In this document: piece after piece, positions 24,781 through 36,000 of the stretch
Position numbering within the stretch: position 1 is the first letter of the stretch
Layout of the letters: the number at the start of each line of letters is the position of its first letter
DNA from: Cymbidium sinense
Taxonomy: Eukaryota > Streptophyta > Magnoliopsida > Asparagales > Orchidaceae
Length of the DNA stretch: 64,000 bases
Assembly (NCBI GenBank): GCA_021442155.1
Contig: CM038215.1
Span: forward strand, 273,585,014 to 273,649,013
Direction: 5' to 3'
Made by a program: the position numbers and the translations under genes
Notes under the pieces: generated by a model
Database searches by the model: none
What the model saw: only the letters and a program-made list of their open reading frames with translations
Told to the model about the DNA's origin: nothing

Positions 24781-25990
24781 ATCATATAGAATAATATATT
24801 ATTCTACACATTTTAAATTCTTTCAATATTTTACATTCATGCAGTCGAGCCTACACTAGCATTATTTATGAAAATGTTGACTTAGACTTTAAAATGGTGG
24901 AATTTGGCCAAATTCATAATAGGTAGAGCATGTCATCATAATATATTGTTTCAATTTAAAATATGTAAGTGATACAGCTAAAATATATAATTTTTTGTTA
25001 TTTAGACTAATTTTATGATTTTTTATCTTAAGCAATCCCTTGTGATGTGATATGCAATATAATATAATATAATATGTTATAGTGTATATAATATAGGATG
25101 CCATAATATAGTGTAGCATCATGCATTATAGCATACTATTGTGTATTACTACTTATTGTTTAGCAAATTTTAGTTTGGTATAGTATGATGTAGTAGAGTT
25201 TCTATTGGTATAATTCATAAATATACTAATTTATAGGTTGAGATTATGGGATTTGGCCAAATATAAAGTAAGCTTTTGGGAACATCATTGGGGGTGTGCA
25301 ATGGTGTGTCATTTAATCAAAAGAATGGAATTTTGCATCCAAAATAAATGTTAATTTTTAAACCAAAATTTATAATTTTTTTTGCTTAAAGGGATTCATT
25401 TTAAGGTGTAATGTAAGATAATATATTATATGAAAGCATATTCAAATATAATGTACATAACAATATAGCTTCATATATATATGAATGTGGTGGTATGTTA
25501 CTAAATGTTATTGAACATTTTAGTATGTTTTACTTTTGTTATAAAACATTGGGTCAAAACTCACAAAAATGTTAATTTGAAGGTTGAGATGGAAAATTTT
25601 GGTCAAATTCACATCACACACAAAGAAGCAACACCAAAATCATGCTATTTTGTACCATTTCTAATAGAAAAATAACAATTTTACATAAAAAATGAACATT
25701 ATTCATATTTTAAGAAAATTTTGTTATTTGTTCCTTTTAAGTGATTCTAATGAGGTGTAATGTTAGACGATATATTATATTATAGCAAATTATAATATAA
25801 TATAGTGTGTTAATTCACACTATAATATGTTTAGCATGATATTGTGTAGTTACTTTGAGCTTGCACCATCACAAATCATAAAATATTGATTACAATGTTA
25901 AGATGTAATTTGATCCAATACATTATTAGGCTTTTGGTTGAAGTATTAAAGGTGTGCATAAGAGAAAAAATAAGATTTAATGAGAATTCC
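24781..25990. repeat. AT-rich degenerate tandem repeats, period about 345 bp
   Basis: The phrase GGTTGAGAT..GG.ATTTGGCCAAATT recurs at about 24893, 25241, 25588 and (degraded) 25893. CCAAAATAAATGTTA-like and GTGTAATGTTAGA.GATATATTATAT-like phrases recur in step. Segment A carries another version (GTGGGAATTAGG; CAAAATAAATATTATA), so it is probably one diverged monomer. Position and texture would suit the LTR end of copy B, but no LTR ends were found. No gene. Confidence 0.6.
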
Positions 25991-26560
25991 ATGTGAAGGA
26001 CATGGAGGGAGATCCGCTAAGGGATCACACATGCATTGGAAATGACATGTGAGGGGTCTATGTCAAGGCCATAAAACAAGAAAATATGTTGGGGATATGG
26101 TTTGAATTTGATTTGATTATATGATTTGTGGAAAGAAGATCCCTTAGGGATAAGAATCTATAACCCACTGAGGATTATGATTGAATTGACTTTAATTTGT
26201 TCTATTTTTATTGAGGTGGAGGCACATATGCTACAGATATGGGCTCGAGTCCACTGGGGATCGGGTATATGAACCTTTGACTAGGGAAGCAGGTTCGGGA
26301 TATCCACTAGGGATTGAGAATTGATTTTAATTTCATAGGTTTTTGTGGGGATGTATCCAATGAGAATAAGAGTTTGGTTAGATTTCTTTGATTTAGACTA
26401 TATTGGGGAAGTTGGTTTAATTTGGCTCCACTGGGGAGGTTGGTTTTGAATTTGATTTGTTTGCTTGACATATTTATATATGATTTGGGGCTCCACTGGG
26501 AGAAGGGTATGATTTAACTCCATTGGGAAAAATCATGTTAGGTTTAAGTTAATCTGAGTT
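25991..26560. repeat. Short degenerate repeats around CCACTGGGGAT
   Basis: CCACT(G/A)GGGA or close variants occur near 26168, 26253, 26305, 26426, 26492 and 26519, spaced about 50-85 bp. No coding frame of note. It lies between the AT-rich repeats and the 410-bp array, so it is probably part of the 3' untranslated or LTR region of copy B. Confidence 0.5.
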
Positions 26561-28290
26561 AATGTATAGACCTTGTTGGTGTGCGATGGACCCACTGAGA
26601 AGGGGCTATATGCCTTGACCTACCTCAAGTTTACAAATCCAAAGTGATAGTCTACCATCATGGGTAGAGCTAGCCAACCTAAGGGGTTGCCTTTGTGTGC
26701 AACGATTGTGCTACAAAGAAGGTGTAGCAGACTTAGATCTTCCAAAGTGAGGAACAACTATTGGGGTGACCTATTGGATGCACAACAAATTGAATCTGAC
26801 CTAGGGCGAATACCGAGTCAATGCCATTAGGGACTTATATCAAATCAAAAGTAGTCAGAATTAGTTTTATTTTAATTTCATGTTATTTGATATGGTTTAG
26901 TTTGGTTTAGTTTGATTTTGAATTGAGGGAATATCCATTGGGGATGTGAGCTTGGTCAAATTTGATCGATTTAATTTATCGACTATATCGGTGTGCAATG
27001 GACCCACTAATAAGGGGCTACATCAGACTTGTCCAATCTCAAATTTACAAATCCAAAGGAATAATTTACTAGCCATGGGGGAGAGCTAGCCAACCTAGGG
27101 GGTTGCCTTTCGGCAATGTGCTTGTGCTAGGAAGAAGTAGAAACTTACATCTTCTAAAGTAGGAACAATCAGGGTGACTTGTTGGTAGCACAACAAATAG
27201 AACCCAGCATAAGGCCAACTACTGAGTGAATGCTACTGGGGACTTATATCAACTCAAGAGTAGTCAGGCGATTCCTATAGGGAGTTTTGCTAAAACTGGC
27301 CTAAAGATAGGATGCCTGCTTGGGAAAATGTATCGCTAAGGGTGTCCTCCTAATCCATAAGTGAATATATATTTTGTTTATATGTTTGTGGACCCTGTTG
27401 GTATGCGAGGGACCACACTGAGAAGGGGCTATGTCAGCCTTAACCTATCTCAGATTTACTAGACCAAAGAAGAATCTGCACATCTACATAATGGAATCTC
27501 TAACCATAGGGGTGGTTACTAGGAAAAGGGAATTGTCCAATCCGATAGTAACTCGGGGAATGTATAAATGGGTTTGCAAAGCATATGATCCAAATATAGT
27601 GCCCATAGGGGCGATGCTGCTAGAGGCATTATCTTGAGCCCTGGAAAAGAAAGCCTATAGCTGTATAGTGGCCAACTCAAGGAGAAAGTGAAGAAGACTT
27701 ATATCTACTATGAGTGGTGTATCCAAAGGTGCGAGAACCAACCAACCTAAGGTGTATCCGTTAGCATGAATGGTGTATCCATCAGCATATTGAGAACCAA
27801 CCAGCCTAAGGTGTCCGTTGGTGTGCAACGATCAATCTAAAAAGAAAGTGTGTAAGCTTACAAATTTCCATGTGTTACTAATCATTAAGATAGTCTATCA
27901 TCGGCAAAACATATGTTATTTGACCTACAGGGACTATTAAGTAGGGAGCTCGAGGAAGGACTGGACCCAGACTTGAAGTAGTCAAGAGGAAAGGGGATGC
28001 TTAAGGACTTATCCTAAACCTCAAATATACTTGACCCAATCAGTGCATAGAGGCTAATCTAAGAAGAATGCATACCAGACTCACATCCTCTTAAACGTAA
28101 CCAACATGAGGTAGCTTACCGGCCACACAGTAAGGCCTACGAAACTAATAAGGCACACATCAGTGTGCGAAAACATAGCAGACTTACATCCTCCAAAGCA
28201 AGAACACCACTAGGGTGACACACTAGAGGGTAGACATCACCCACCTAGCCTATTGAGTAAGTACCATTGGGGTGTTATCTCAACTGAGTA
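26561..28290 (-). repeat. Tandem repeats of about 410 bp in the 3' untranslated region of copy B
   Basis: Units start near 26570, 26982 and 27389 at GGTGTGC(A/G)ATGGACCCACT.A.AAGGGGCTA. They share TTTACAAATCCAAAG, GAGCTAGCCAACCTA.GGGGTTGCCTTT and GACTTATATCAA.TCAA.AGTAGTCAG. A diverged fourth unit ends near 28290 at ACTGAGTAGTCAG. They lie just downstream of integrase on the element's strand. Tat/Ogre elements are known for variable tandem repeats in this position that can seed satellites. Confidence 0.8.
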
Positions 28291-28489
28291 GTCAGAAAAA
28301 TATGTGTTTATTTTTATATTTGTGTATAGTTTGTGTTTATGTTGTATCGATGAAGGATAGGACGTCGCTCGGGTTCCTTACACCTACCCTAAACACATCG
28401 TGGCAGATTCATAAATAAGAATACTTTCAACATAGAAGAGATTGAATTTGAAATAGAATTTTCAGTAATGATAATTATTTTTGAACATG
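28291..28489. other. Spacer between pol end and 410-bp repeats
   Basis: Two hundred bases with no recognisable feature; presumed start of the 3' untranslated region of copy B. Confidence 0.4.
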
Positions 28490-29470
28490 ATTTATAATAT
28501 TTCCTTAAGTAGAGCACATTGATTCAAAACATTGGATTCTCTATATTATAATTAGTAAGCTAATAAGATCCTCCTTGGTAGACATTCTATCTGCCAAAGG
28601 GCCTTCCCAAGTGGGTTCAAACATGCCTCCCATCTTACAACGAACAATAATCAGTCTCCTTAGAACTAAAATAAGCTCTCCTACTTGTAAAGTTCTAGGA
28701 AGAACCAACTTGTTGTGAACTTGAATCATTTTAGCTCTATACAACTCGAGGTTTTGGCATGCCAATAGGCATCTCTCCTCCAAAACTTTGAGCTCTTCTA
28801 ACCTCAACTTGACGTTCTACTCTATTGTGATTTTGCTACTGCTATCCTTAGTGATGGGAGTTGGACTTCTAATGGTAGAAAGGCTTGGCACCCATACACT
28901 AAGTAGAAAGGAGTAGATTGAGTTGGAGTTCTATATGTGATGCAGTAGGCCCAGAAGGCTTCAACTAACTGCTCATGCCACTATCGCTTATTGTTGTCAA
29001 GTGTCTTCTTTAGTATTTGGATGAGAGTTTAGTTGAAGGCTTCTTCTAAGCTATTTGTCCTTGGGTAGTTGATGGTAAAATATCTCCAATCTATGTTGTG
29101 TCTCCGACCAAAGTTGTTGATCTCAGTGCTCTTGAATGCAACACCATTATCATATATAATTCTTTGAGGCACTCCGAACAAATATATGATATGGTTCTTA
29201 AAAAATTGGAGCACATGCTTAGGTGTGACCTCTCTGAGTGGAATCACCTTTGCCCATTTGGAAAAGTATTCAGTAATAGCTAAGATGAATCAATGACCCT
29301 TGGAAAAAGGAGGATCAATCGGACCCACTATGTCGATACCCCAACACTTGAATGGCCATGATGCCAATGTAGGATTTAGAATGTTTGGTGGCTGGTGTTG
29401 GACCACACCGTGTATTTGACATTAGTGGCATCGCCTAGTCATATCCATGCAATCTTTGATCATCGATGGC
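28490..29470 (-). pseudogene. Integrase domain of copy B
   Basis: From high to low coordinates: a partial HHCC zinc finger (RRCH.CQIHG near 29440), the DDE core, and the C-terminal chromatin/DNA-binding part. All three catalytic residues can still be seen: Asp in WGIDIVGPI (about 29335), Asp in IIYDNGVAF (about 29150) and Glu in LEEAFN (about 29035). The open segment 29247-29029 covers most of the core. The segment 28807-28541 contains NLELYRAKMIQ and LQVGELIL, typical of the GPF/GPY-type C-terminus, followed by TWEGPL. A family-typical end, INVLYLRKYY, lies near 28500. Stops and shifts interrupt it at least six times. Confidence 0.85.
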
Positions 29471-30051
29471 TAGTAGTATCCTAGTCTCTTGATCTTGGTT
29501 TTCATCTTTGGACCATTGGTTGGCTCCACATAATCGAGTGCATGATCTTACGAGCTTCACTCTTGTTTAAACAATGTAATAATGTATGATCAAAAGACTT
29601 CTAGTATAAGACATCATCCACAAGAGGATAGGAAAGTGCTCTTTGCTTCATCTGCTAGGCTTGGGACTTCTCTTGAGGTAGATTTCCTTTATTTAGGTAA
29701 TCCATGAATGGTTTCCTCCAATCTAACTCTTCGTCCTTCTTAGCAATGGAAACCTCCCCTTCAAGTGAGTACATTTTGATGAGTTCAATATCAATAAGTG
29801 ATAATACTTATCTATTTTGGACCTTTATTAATATGGAATCATCCACCAGACATGTCAACTCCTTGGCATGCTTGGCTAAAGCATATGCTACGACATTATC
29901 TACGAGGAATCTTATAAATGGTAACCTCTGGGATTTGGGCCAAAAACTCTATGATGTACTTATGGTAGTGATGGAGCTTGGGCTTTATAACCATATAGGA
30001 CATAGCCATTTGGTAGATAACTAGTTAAGAATCCCCAAAGATGTTGACATT
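29471..30051 (-). pseudogene. Degraded segment between archaeal-type RNase H and integrase, copy B
   Basis: By position this is the end of the second RNase H domain and the integrase N-terminus. Recognisable pieces are VNIFGDS (the RNase H GDS box, near 30040), VTIYKIPR (near 29910) and DYVEPTNGPK.K.KIKRLGYY (near 29500). Many stops. The plus-strand open frame 29704-30024 is its antisense shadow. Confidence 0.65.
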
Positions 30052-30400
30052 CTAGATGCTTAGAGTAACGACTAACTCCATACTGGCAAGCAGAGACTCA
30101 TATTTGACTTCATTGTTGGTGTAAGGATTGGACAGATGATATGAGATTCTCATCACATCACGGTCCGGAGTTACAAGAACTATTCCTACCCCTGCCATTC
30201 CTAGAATAGTAGATTCTAGTTTTTCTCCTCTTTTAGAAGAAGTCGCACCAACAAAGTACATCTCCCAACGGTGAATGCTAGTATCCCATAAGTTCATGAT
30301 TTTTTCATCGAGGAGATCATCACTAAGCAGAGAGTCAACAGGAAGTGGGTGTTCTGCTAAGAAATCAACTAGCACTTATCCTTTCATCGCATGAATGGGT
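30052..30400 (-). pseudogene. Archaeal-type RNase H (aRH), second RNase H domain, copy B
   Basis: The open frame 30375-30052 starts VDFLAEHPLPVDS, the usual tether before aRH in Tat elements. It then gives MYFVGATSSKRG, GVGIVLVTPDRD and NNEVKYESLLASME. In the family the first motif is Y-F-D-G-A; here the catalytic Asp is Val, so the enzyme would be dead even if translated. The Glu of NNE.KYE is kept. A second RNase H is diagnostic of the Tat/Ogre lineage and is the main reason for the lineage call. Confidence 0.85.
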
Positions 30401-31897
30401 ATGAAGGTAATGTCAAGTTATGAGAGGATCATGGATTATCATGCCAACCATTCGGATAGGGTCAGCCATCTCATGAGATACTATAGTGGATTGATCCTAG
30501 AGATTAAGTTCACCTTATGAGGAAGCATGTGGTGCTATAGCTTTTGGGATGCAAAGATTAAAGCTAGGCAATGCTTCTTAATGGGTGGATAATTAGCCTC
30601 AGTAGGGATTAGATGATGGCTAAGATAGTAGAGTGCATTTTCCATTCCTTCATCATTGGCTTGAGCAAATAAAGCACAGAGAGAGTCATCTAATGTAGTA
30701 GTGTAAAGTATGAGTGGCTTGCCCAGGATAGAGTTGCTAGAATTGATGATGTCATCAGGTAATGCTTGATGTATTCAAAGGCAAGCTCACACTTGTCATC
30801 CCAGTTAAACTTGGCATCCTTTTTGAAAGATGTTGAGAATGGCTAACATCTTCCCGATAAATTGGATATAAAGCATCTTAAATACTCCAACCACCCTTGG
30901 AATGATCTGAGTTGAGTTAAACTTTTAGGCGGTGTTATTTCTAATATCGCTTTGATCTTCTCCAGATAGATTTCGATTCTCTAGTGTCAGATAACAAACC
31001 CAAGAAATTTCCTTAATGCTACTCTAAATGCATACTTCAGTGGGTTCATTTTGAGGTTAAATTATCTTAACTGTTTGAAAACTACTCTCAAGTCAAAGAT
31101 AGTATCTTCCTTTTCTCTACTTTTGACCATAAGATCATCGACATAGCACTCGACTTGGTGCTGAATGAATTCATTGGATATTTGAGTAATAGCCCGTTGG
31201 TATGTAGCACCGGCATTTTTAAGGATAAAAGGCATGACCTTATAGTAATAGATTATGATCAGGGGTTCTAAAAGTAGTGTTTCTTTCATCTTCATGGGCC
31301 ACCTTTATTTGGTTATATCCAGATGAGCCATCCTTGAAAGAGAAGATTAAATGAGATGAGGCAATGTCCACCATCAGCTCCGGGATTTGTAGTGAAAATT
31401 CATCTTTTGGACATGCCTTATTTAAATTCCTAAAATCGATGCATATGTGAATTTGGCCATTCTTTGTTTTTAACTAGGACAATATTGGCTAACCAGGTAG
31501 AGTATTTTTCTTAATGTATAAAGCCAACATCGATCAATTTCTTGACCTCATAGATGACCCACTATTCTATGTCTAATCACATGCGTCTAGAAGCTTGCTT
31601 GATACGGTTAGCTATAGGTTCTATTGCTAGTTTATGGATCGCTACGTCAGGAAACAATCCAGGCATCTCTTCATAACTCCATGCAAAGTAGTCCTTAAAC
31701 TCAATCAATAGTATAACTAAGTCACTGGTTTTAATTTCATTCAATAAAGAATGGATGTATGTCGGGCATGGATCTTCTTCAATTCCTAAGTTGATTTCAT
31801 TTAGCTCATCGATGGTTGACTTGATCTCTTCCTTGAACTCTGGAGGTGCATCTTTAACTTCAAAATCATTTGGATCATCTGAAGTTTCTAAGCACAA
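30401..31897 (-). pseudogene. Reverse transcriptase and first RNase H domain, copy B
   Basis: The segment 31897-31577 holds the RT N-terminus: CPTYIHSLL, FKDYFAWSYEEMPGL, then a basic tail. The palm is at 31295-31062: KVMPFILKNAGATYQRA and active-site box CYVDDLMVKS, with YVDD codons at 31145-31134 intact. The thumb follows in shifted frames (KSLTQLRSFQGWLEYL near 30920). The first RNase H runs from about 30720 (TTLDDSLCALFAQ, ALYYLSHHL, YPPIKKHCLALIFA) to 30420 with three in-frame stops. The enzyme would copy element RNA in virus-like particles; this copy cannot encode it. Confidence 0.88.
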
Positions 31898-33055
31898 CTC
31901 CTTATATGAGTGATGTGATTTGAAAAGAACCTATCAGATTCTAAATGATTTGTGATGACTAAGCAGTAATCATCATCATCGACTGGACCCACTGTACTGA
32001 ATCCTAGTCTCGATCTTGATTGAGAGCTTATGTATTTGTTCTTCCATATTATTTCAAAGTAAGTTGACCTACGCTTTGACCAAGTATGTTGGATTAACCC
32101 TTTCTTTGCTAAATTATGAACACAATGCAAGTACAAATCAAAAGGTAATTTTATTAAATCTTTATATGAATCATCCTCAAGTTCTACATCAATTTCTTGA
32201 CTTGAGGATGATGCTCCTAGAAAGAACCTTTGATTCTTCAAACCTGTGGATGACTTAGGGGCTTCCTTAACTACCAAACCCTTAGCTTTTTAAGAGGAAA
32301 GTTAGTTTAGAGCTAAGGTTCCCAACTGATGCATAATTGTTTCACATATAGACTTGGATACACTTATGCTTTGCTTTGGAGCCTGATCTTTGTCATTATC
32401 TCACCTCAAGTCACCTCCAAGGGAATCTACTATTGAGAAGAGTTGATTGGTGTGCTAACCATATAAGACTCATCTTATGAAATAGATTTAAAGTCTATAT
32501 GGATAGCAGGTGTACTCCTAGTAGCTGGGACATATCTTCTATTTGGTGGCCAGTAAAGAGGTTTTCCACCCCTAGGATGAGCTCTGAATTGGCCTCTTCC
32601 TTTGCCTGGTGGAGGTCAGGTCATCCTACCCATTTGCTCGAATGAATTAACGAACTATGGGTGAAATCTATTGTTAGGCTTCACTTCCTACTCCAAGTAT
32701 ATTTTCGCTCCCTTTTATTTTCTTTATCATTTTCTCTTTTCTTTTCTTTTTCTTTTTATTTTTTTATATTTTTAAACTTTGGCCAAGTTCATGAGAATAG
32801 ACTTGTTGATTTTGAGGGAGGTAGTAAGTTGCATCCTCATATATGCTAACCTCATGAATTGTAAATGGCTTGAGATCTCCATTGGCATAGTAGACGATTC
32901 CACCTCTCATGATCTTCATATAATGATGTAGAGAGGATGGAACTATGTTGTTCTCATGTATCTATGGTTCCCAAACAAAGTGTTGAAAGATGTATCTGAG
33001 TCTATAATGTGAAACTTGACTTCGGTCTTCCAATCATCTATCTCCAAGGGCAACA
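31898..33055 (-). pseudogene. Protease tail and protease-RT linker, copy B
   Basis: From 33055 down: VLPLEIDDWKTEVKFHIID, the protease C-terminal half, starting a few codons later than in copy A because about 70 bp at the block edge are lost. Then YEDATYYLP-like and HELGQSLKI segments, the (TTTTC)n tract, and the 129-codon open frame 32277-31888 (acidic and Ser-rich linker ending near SRSRLGFSTVGPVDDDDYCLV). The plus-strand frame 32016-32258 is antisense noise. Confidence 0.75.
32709..32775. repeat. (TTTTC)n microsatellite, copy B
   Basis: A shorter counterpart of the tract at 1897-2003, at the homologous place in the protease-RT linker. Confidence 0.85.
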
Positions 33056-36000
33056 CTTAAGAGTCTTCTAAACACTAAGACTTCTGTAGTCATAAGACAC
33101 ATCTAACAATTAGGAAAACAGTTAACCTAAGCCTAAAGACTTAGAAGGGTTAACCATAGGATTATGTTATGGCTTAGGGATTTGGATAATCTACCTACTC
33201 TAAAACCCAAATCTAATCCATGTTCACATTCTCAAACCAAACCTCAAGTTCAATTCAAACGTCAAATTCAAATCAAAATCCAAACCCAAATTTCAAAACC
33301 AAATGATTGAAGCCCATGATTAAATCAAAACTTGAACCCTTCCTCAACTATATGACCTATCCCATGGACTTAGCCAAACCTAATCCAAATCAATCCAAAA
33401 TCAATTGATTATCTCATAATCAATTTATATCTTCAATCATCTTTTTAAATATAAATCAAATATATATTCAAATGATCAAAACTAAATCAAACTAAATAAA
33501 ATTAAATCAAAGCCCTTCCTAAGGCATATGACCTACCATGGACTTAGCCAAATATTAATCCAAATGTCAAACTCAATTGATTTTCTACAAATCAATCATA
33601 TTTTCAATCATCTTCACAAATTTAAATGAAATATACATTTAAATCATCAAAACTAAATCAAACCAAATCAAAGTCCAAACCTAAGCCACATGACCCAACT
33701 CCATCGACTTAGCCAAATTTGTTCATGCCAAAACCTAAATTCAATTGATTTTCTCATGAATCAATCATACCTTCAATTATATTGACAAATATAAATGAAA
33801 TCTACAATCATCAAGTCAAATAATTCTCAACCAAAGTCAAACCCAACTTAACCCTTTCGACTTGAAATATTCAAATGACACAAACCCATTTGAACCTGAG
33901 CCAATTGCAATTGAATTTATATATCAATCCCAAATCCATATATAAACTCAACTAAATAAAATTCAACCCAAAGTCAAGCCAACTAAACCTAATTGGTCCA
34001 CTTGACCCAAAGTGGCTAATTTGACCTATTTAATCAAAGTTCTAATTCTACCAAAATTGGATTGAACCAAGCCCATCAGAACCCCCCATCATGATTGTTG
34101 ATCGCCCTAGGTTGATTAACTATCCTAAATTGTGTCAAACCAAGTCAACTTGGTCATTTGACCAAGTCAACCCCGTAACCCATATGAACCCAAACTAGCC
34201 AAATTTCAACCTAAGCTAAATCCCCTAAAACCAATGATTCATACCAAATCAAAATCAATATATTAATATGACTTGACCTTGAATTGAGTCAAACCAATCC
34301 CAATTGTCCCTCTTGACCCAAGTTGACCCAAATTATTCTAGAAGACCAAATTGGGTCAAATCAAAATATAAACTAAATTGATTGCAACCAATGGCTCAAG
34401 TTCATTCCAAATTGATTGTTGAGCTTGACCAAAGCCATGATTGGACCTAGTTGAACCCAATTGACCTACTTATCCCAAATTGACCTAAACATTCAAGTTG
34501 GCCTAATTCAAAACCAAATCCAGATTAATTAAAACTAAAGTGTATAATCATCTTCAATTAGTCAATTAAAGCCAAACCAACACCCAACCCAAGCCAATTT
34601 GGTCAAATTGGTTACCTTAACCCATTTTACTGAAATGATTTCAAATGACCCATAATAAACCAAACCAATTGAACCAAAACATCCCAAATGATCATATGAA
34701 CTTGGCCCAACCCTTGGTTTCACCCAACTTAACCAATTGGTCAACTTGACCCAACCTAACTCAAATTGACCTAAATGAGTCAAATTGAGCCAAACAAATC
34801 AACTCCAATTGACTTGAAATTTGGGCTTACCAACTTTTGGCTCATTTCAAATCTGTCCAAATCAAATCCAATGCCAAATGATCATTCTACCCTTGGGTCA
34901 AGAGCATCACATGAGACAAATCACCCATGTAAGTGATCATTTCCACTCCTTGGCCACTTGGTACTCTCCCAGTGGTGAACACAGGAGCCTAGGACATTGC
35001 CCAACCTGACCTAAGGGGTGGTTGGGTCGACCATGACCCATGGGAGTTGTAATCACCTCACCTTCCACATTGGAGCATTTGAAAACCATAAGACACTTAT
35101 GATTCCTCCTTTACAGCCACCTCCACACCTTCAACCAGCCAAGCCAAGCCAACTCACCTCCTCCCTACCACCCATGACTCCCTGAGATGGCCGAATGGCC
35201 ACTAGAAGACAAACTGATCCCACCATCCAATCAAGATGAATGGGGGCTATACACCTCATCATTCCCACTCAAACATACAAAAAAATAATTCCTCAGAGCC
35301 CTAGCTAACCAAGAAGAGTCGTTAGAGCCATTCTCTAAGCTCCTAAGCTTGTTCCTCGATCAAAAAATTCCATTCCCATCCATTCTGAAATAGGACACTC
35401 CCATTTTTGACCTAACTCCCCCAATTCTCCATCAAACTCAAATTAACTTTGCACACACCTTCCCTAGGCTTTATCATGCAAGAATAAATTATCTCCCAAG
35501 CTTCCCTAGCACTAAAGGTGGGACTTTGATCAAATATGTTCTCCAAATCATCAGTTCATGGCCTTCCAAGTGAACATTGAGGGATTGATCCAATTGCTAC
35601 TCAACAGGACTTTGTCTCCACTAGATGAAGCTTCCACAATCATTCGAGCCTACGGTCTTGACCTCCGGTGAGGTATGCTTCCAAAACTGATCCTTAGGCA
35701 AAAATGGGTTGGAGATTTTTAAAGAAAACCTTCATCTCGTGTGATCTTGATTGTTGGATCCCCTCCGAATGATGTTGTGATGATGTGGGATCCTTTTAGA
35801 GTTGATCCAAGCTCGGGTAAGCTAGGATCAAGAGAGCAATGGCAGACGGACTCCATTCTCCCTCACTTGCATGATGTTAGAACACGCACCGTCCGTTCCA
35901 CGTGATCTGAATGGATGGTCATGATTAGATCAGCTAGATCGATCTGATTTAATCCTATTCAGCTCTGGGATTAATCATAGCCATCCAATCTAATTGGATG

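Noticed and set aside
27431..27637. 68-codon plus-strand frame in the 410-bp repeats, and other isolated short frames at 6391-6627, 8108-8326, 24889-25122 and 37879-38118
   Set aside because: Not conserved between homologous repeats or copies and no recognisable domain; taken as chance.
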